Shown in pieces: positions 5,099 to 5,848 of a stretch of 5,848 bases of DNA; positions within the stretch are counted from its first letter, which is position 1, and every line of letters starts with the position of its first letter. A model generated the notes under the pieces. That model searched no databases and had not been told where the DNA came from. It saw only the letters and a list, made by a program, of their open reading frames with translations. Origin of the DNA: Pseudomonadota bacterium (GTDB taxonomy: Bacteria > Pseudomonadota > Alphaproteobacteria > Rhodospirillales > Magnetospirillaceae); NCBI GenBank assembly GCA_023426365.1, contig JAFAAW010000132.1, positions 1-5,848 of the forward strand. The letters are read 5' to 3'. The translations under genes and the position numbers were made by a program.

Positions 5099-5848
5099 TG
5101 CGGCCACCCCGTTGATTGATGCGGTCGTACACCGCCTTGTGGTCGATCATGGTGCGGCCCAGTCGCGTGCCACCGTCGTCGCGGTACACGGGGTCGGTAC
5201 CGATGGCTTCGTCCACCGCGGCGCGATGTTCGGCGATCACGGTGCGGGCGGCGGCCAGGGTGATGCCGCCACCGACCAGCGCCGCACGCATGGCGGCGGG
5301 GGTATTGGTCAGGTCGCAGGCTTGGGCGATGGCGGCTGCTTCATCGAGGCGGGCCGTGACGGCCTCGGCGCTGGCCCCGGCCCGCATCAGACCGGCGGCC
5401 AGTTCGGGATAGCCCCGCTCGGCACAGGCTTCCAGCAGAGCGGCGGCGTCCATGGCGGTGGTGCCGTGGCGGCCAGGGCCAGGGCCGGGCCGCTTGCCCT
5501 GCATCCGGGGCGCCTTGGGGAAGCGGGAAAGATCGGCGCAGGCCGTGGCATCCACCTCGCCGCCGACAAGATCGGCGAAACCCTTCTCCACCGCCTCGGC
5601 GCCGTTCATCCACGTCTCGGCCGCCATCAGGGCAGCGATCTCGTCTTCAGGCAGGCCCGTCTTGGCCCGGTAGGCGGCGACGGCGCCCGCCTTCATCTTG
5701 TCCAGCACGTCGGCAGACCGGCGCAGTTCCTTGGCCTGCGTCGGGCCGTCCAGCCACGCGCCGGGGTCGTGGATCATCATCAGCGCCCCGGCTTGCATCA
5801 CCACGACGTCACCGGCCATGGCAATGACGGATGCCATCGAGGCGGCGA
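5088..5848 (-). CDS. Head maturation protease, ClpP-related, N-terminus beyond window
   Basis: The first complete codon in this frame is at 5846; the N-terminus and start lie outside. The visible 252 residues begin with AASMASVIAMAGD, which matches the ClpP nucleophile region (AASMG in ClpP); the Ser codon is 5838-5840. The catalytic His is in MIHDP (codon 5769-5771), compare MIHQP in ClpP. Then come a helical LRRSADVLDKMKAGAVAAYRAKTGLPEDEI segment and ETWMNGAEAVEKGFADLVGG, typical of phage ClpP-like proteases; by alignment from memory the ClpP Asp position is the Glu of ETW. These enzymes cleave scaffold and capsid proteins in the procapsid. After a Gly/Pro/Arg-rich linker (GKRPGPGPGRHG) there are about 125 Ala-rich helical residues with a weak twofold repeat, a possible scaffold or delivery domain, as with lambda gpC/Nu3. 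It ends overlapping the small downstream gene. Confidence 0.9.
   Translation of the reverse strand, partial: AASMASVIAMAGDVVVMQAGALMMIHDPGAWLDGPTQAKELRRSADVLDKMKAGAVAAYRAKTGLPEDEIAALMAAETWMNGAEAVEKGFADLVGGEVDATACADLSRFPKAPRMQGKRPGPGPGRHGTTAMDAAALLEACAERGYPELAAGLMRAGASAEAVTARLDEAAAIAQACDLTNTPAAMRAALVGGGITLAAARTVIAEHRAAVDEAIGTDPVYRDDGGTRLGRTMIDHKAVYDRINQRGGRNAP
5214..5429 (-). repeat. Weak twofold protein repeat in the protease C-terminal domain
   Basis: Two consecutive segments of about 36 residues follow the same plan. Each begins with Ala-Cys, has a Pro seven residues after the Ala, then a Met/Leu-rich helix, a Gly-(Ala/Ile)-(Ser/Thr) turn and an Ala/Arg helix ending in an Ala-rich tail. 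Compare ACAERGYPELAAGLMRAGAS with ACDLTNTPAAMRAALVGGG. Identity is low and one single-residue gap is needed, so this is a structural repeat at best. Confidence 0.35.

Overview
The window is a slice of a tailed-phage (prophage) structural cluster. Every gene lies on the minus strand, so transcription runs from high to low coordinates. The DNA is strongly GC-rich, and the codon choice and capsid gene types (lambda D/E-like with a ClpP-type protease) resemble prophages of GC-rich Proteobacteria, perhaps Alphaproteobacteria. The host cannot be fixed from this sequence alone. No integrase, att site, tRNA or host gene is visible, so integration is not shown; prophage is an inference.

Layout in transcription order: (1) 5848-5088, the 3' part of a ClpP-related head maturation protease whose catalytic Ser and His are still inside the window, followed by a C-terminal extension that may act as a scaffold. 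(2) 5098-4877, a small unrecognised gene overlapping the protease end. (3) 4880-4515, a head decoration protein (lambda gpD/HDPD type) joined to the small gene by an ATGA start/stop overlap. (4) 4499-3453, a lambda gpE-type major capsid protein. (5) 3452-3182, a 271-bp non-coding gap, unusually long for such a cluster. It holds a perfect 16-bp inverted repeat just after the capsid stop, a possible G-quadruplex on the coding strand, and seven GTTRAC words, three of them forming two overlapping palindromes. (6) 3181-2711, an unrecognised 156-residue protein with helical, charged ends. (7) 2698-1, a tail tape measure protein of at least 899 residues that runs off the left edge.

Genes 1-4 would mature and build the procapsid: protease and probable scaffold, then decoration protein, then shell. 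Gene 7 sets tail length. The tight overlaps and good Shine-Dalgarno sites in 1-4, and again in 6-7, suggest two translationally coupled blocks. The long gap with hairpin and repeats separates them and looks like a control point between the head block and the tail block.

The main surprises are this gap and the absence, between capsid and tape measure, of the head-tail connector, tail tube and tail assembly chaperone genes that normally lie there in lambda-like phages. Nothing in the window demonstrates a wholly new system.
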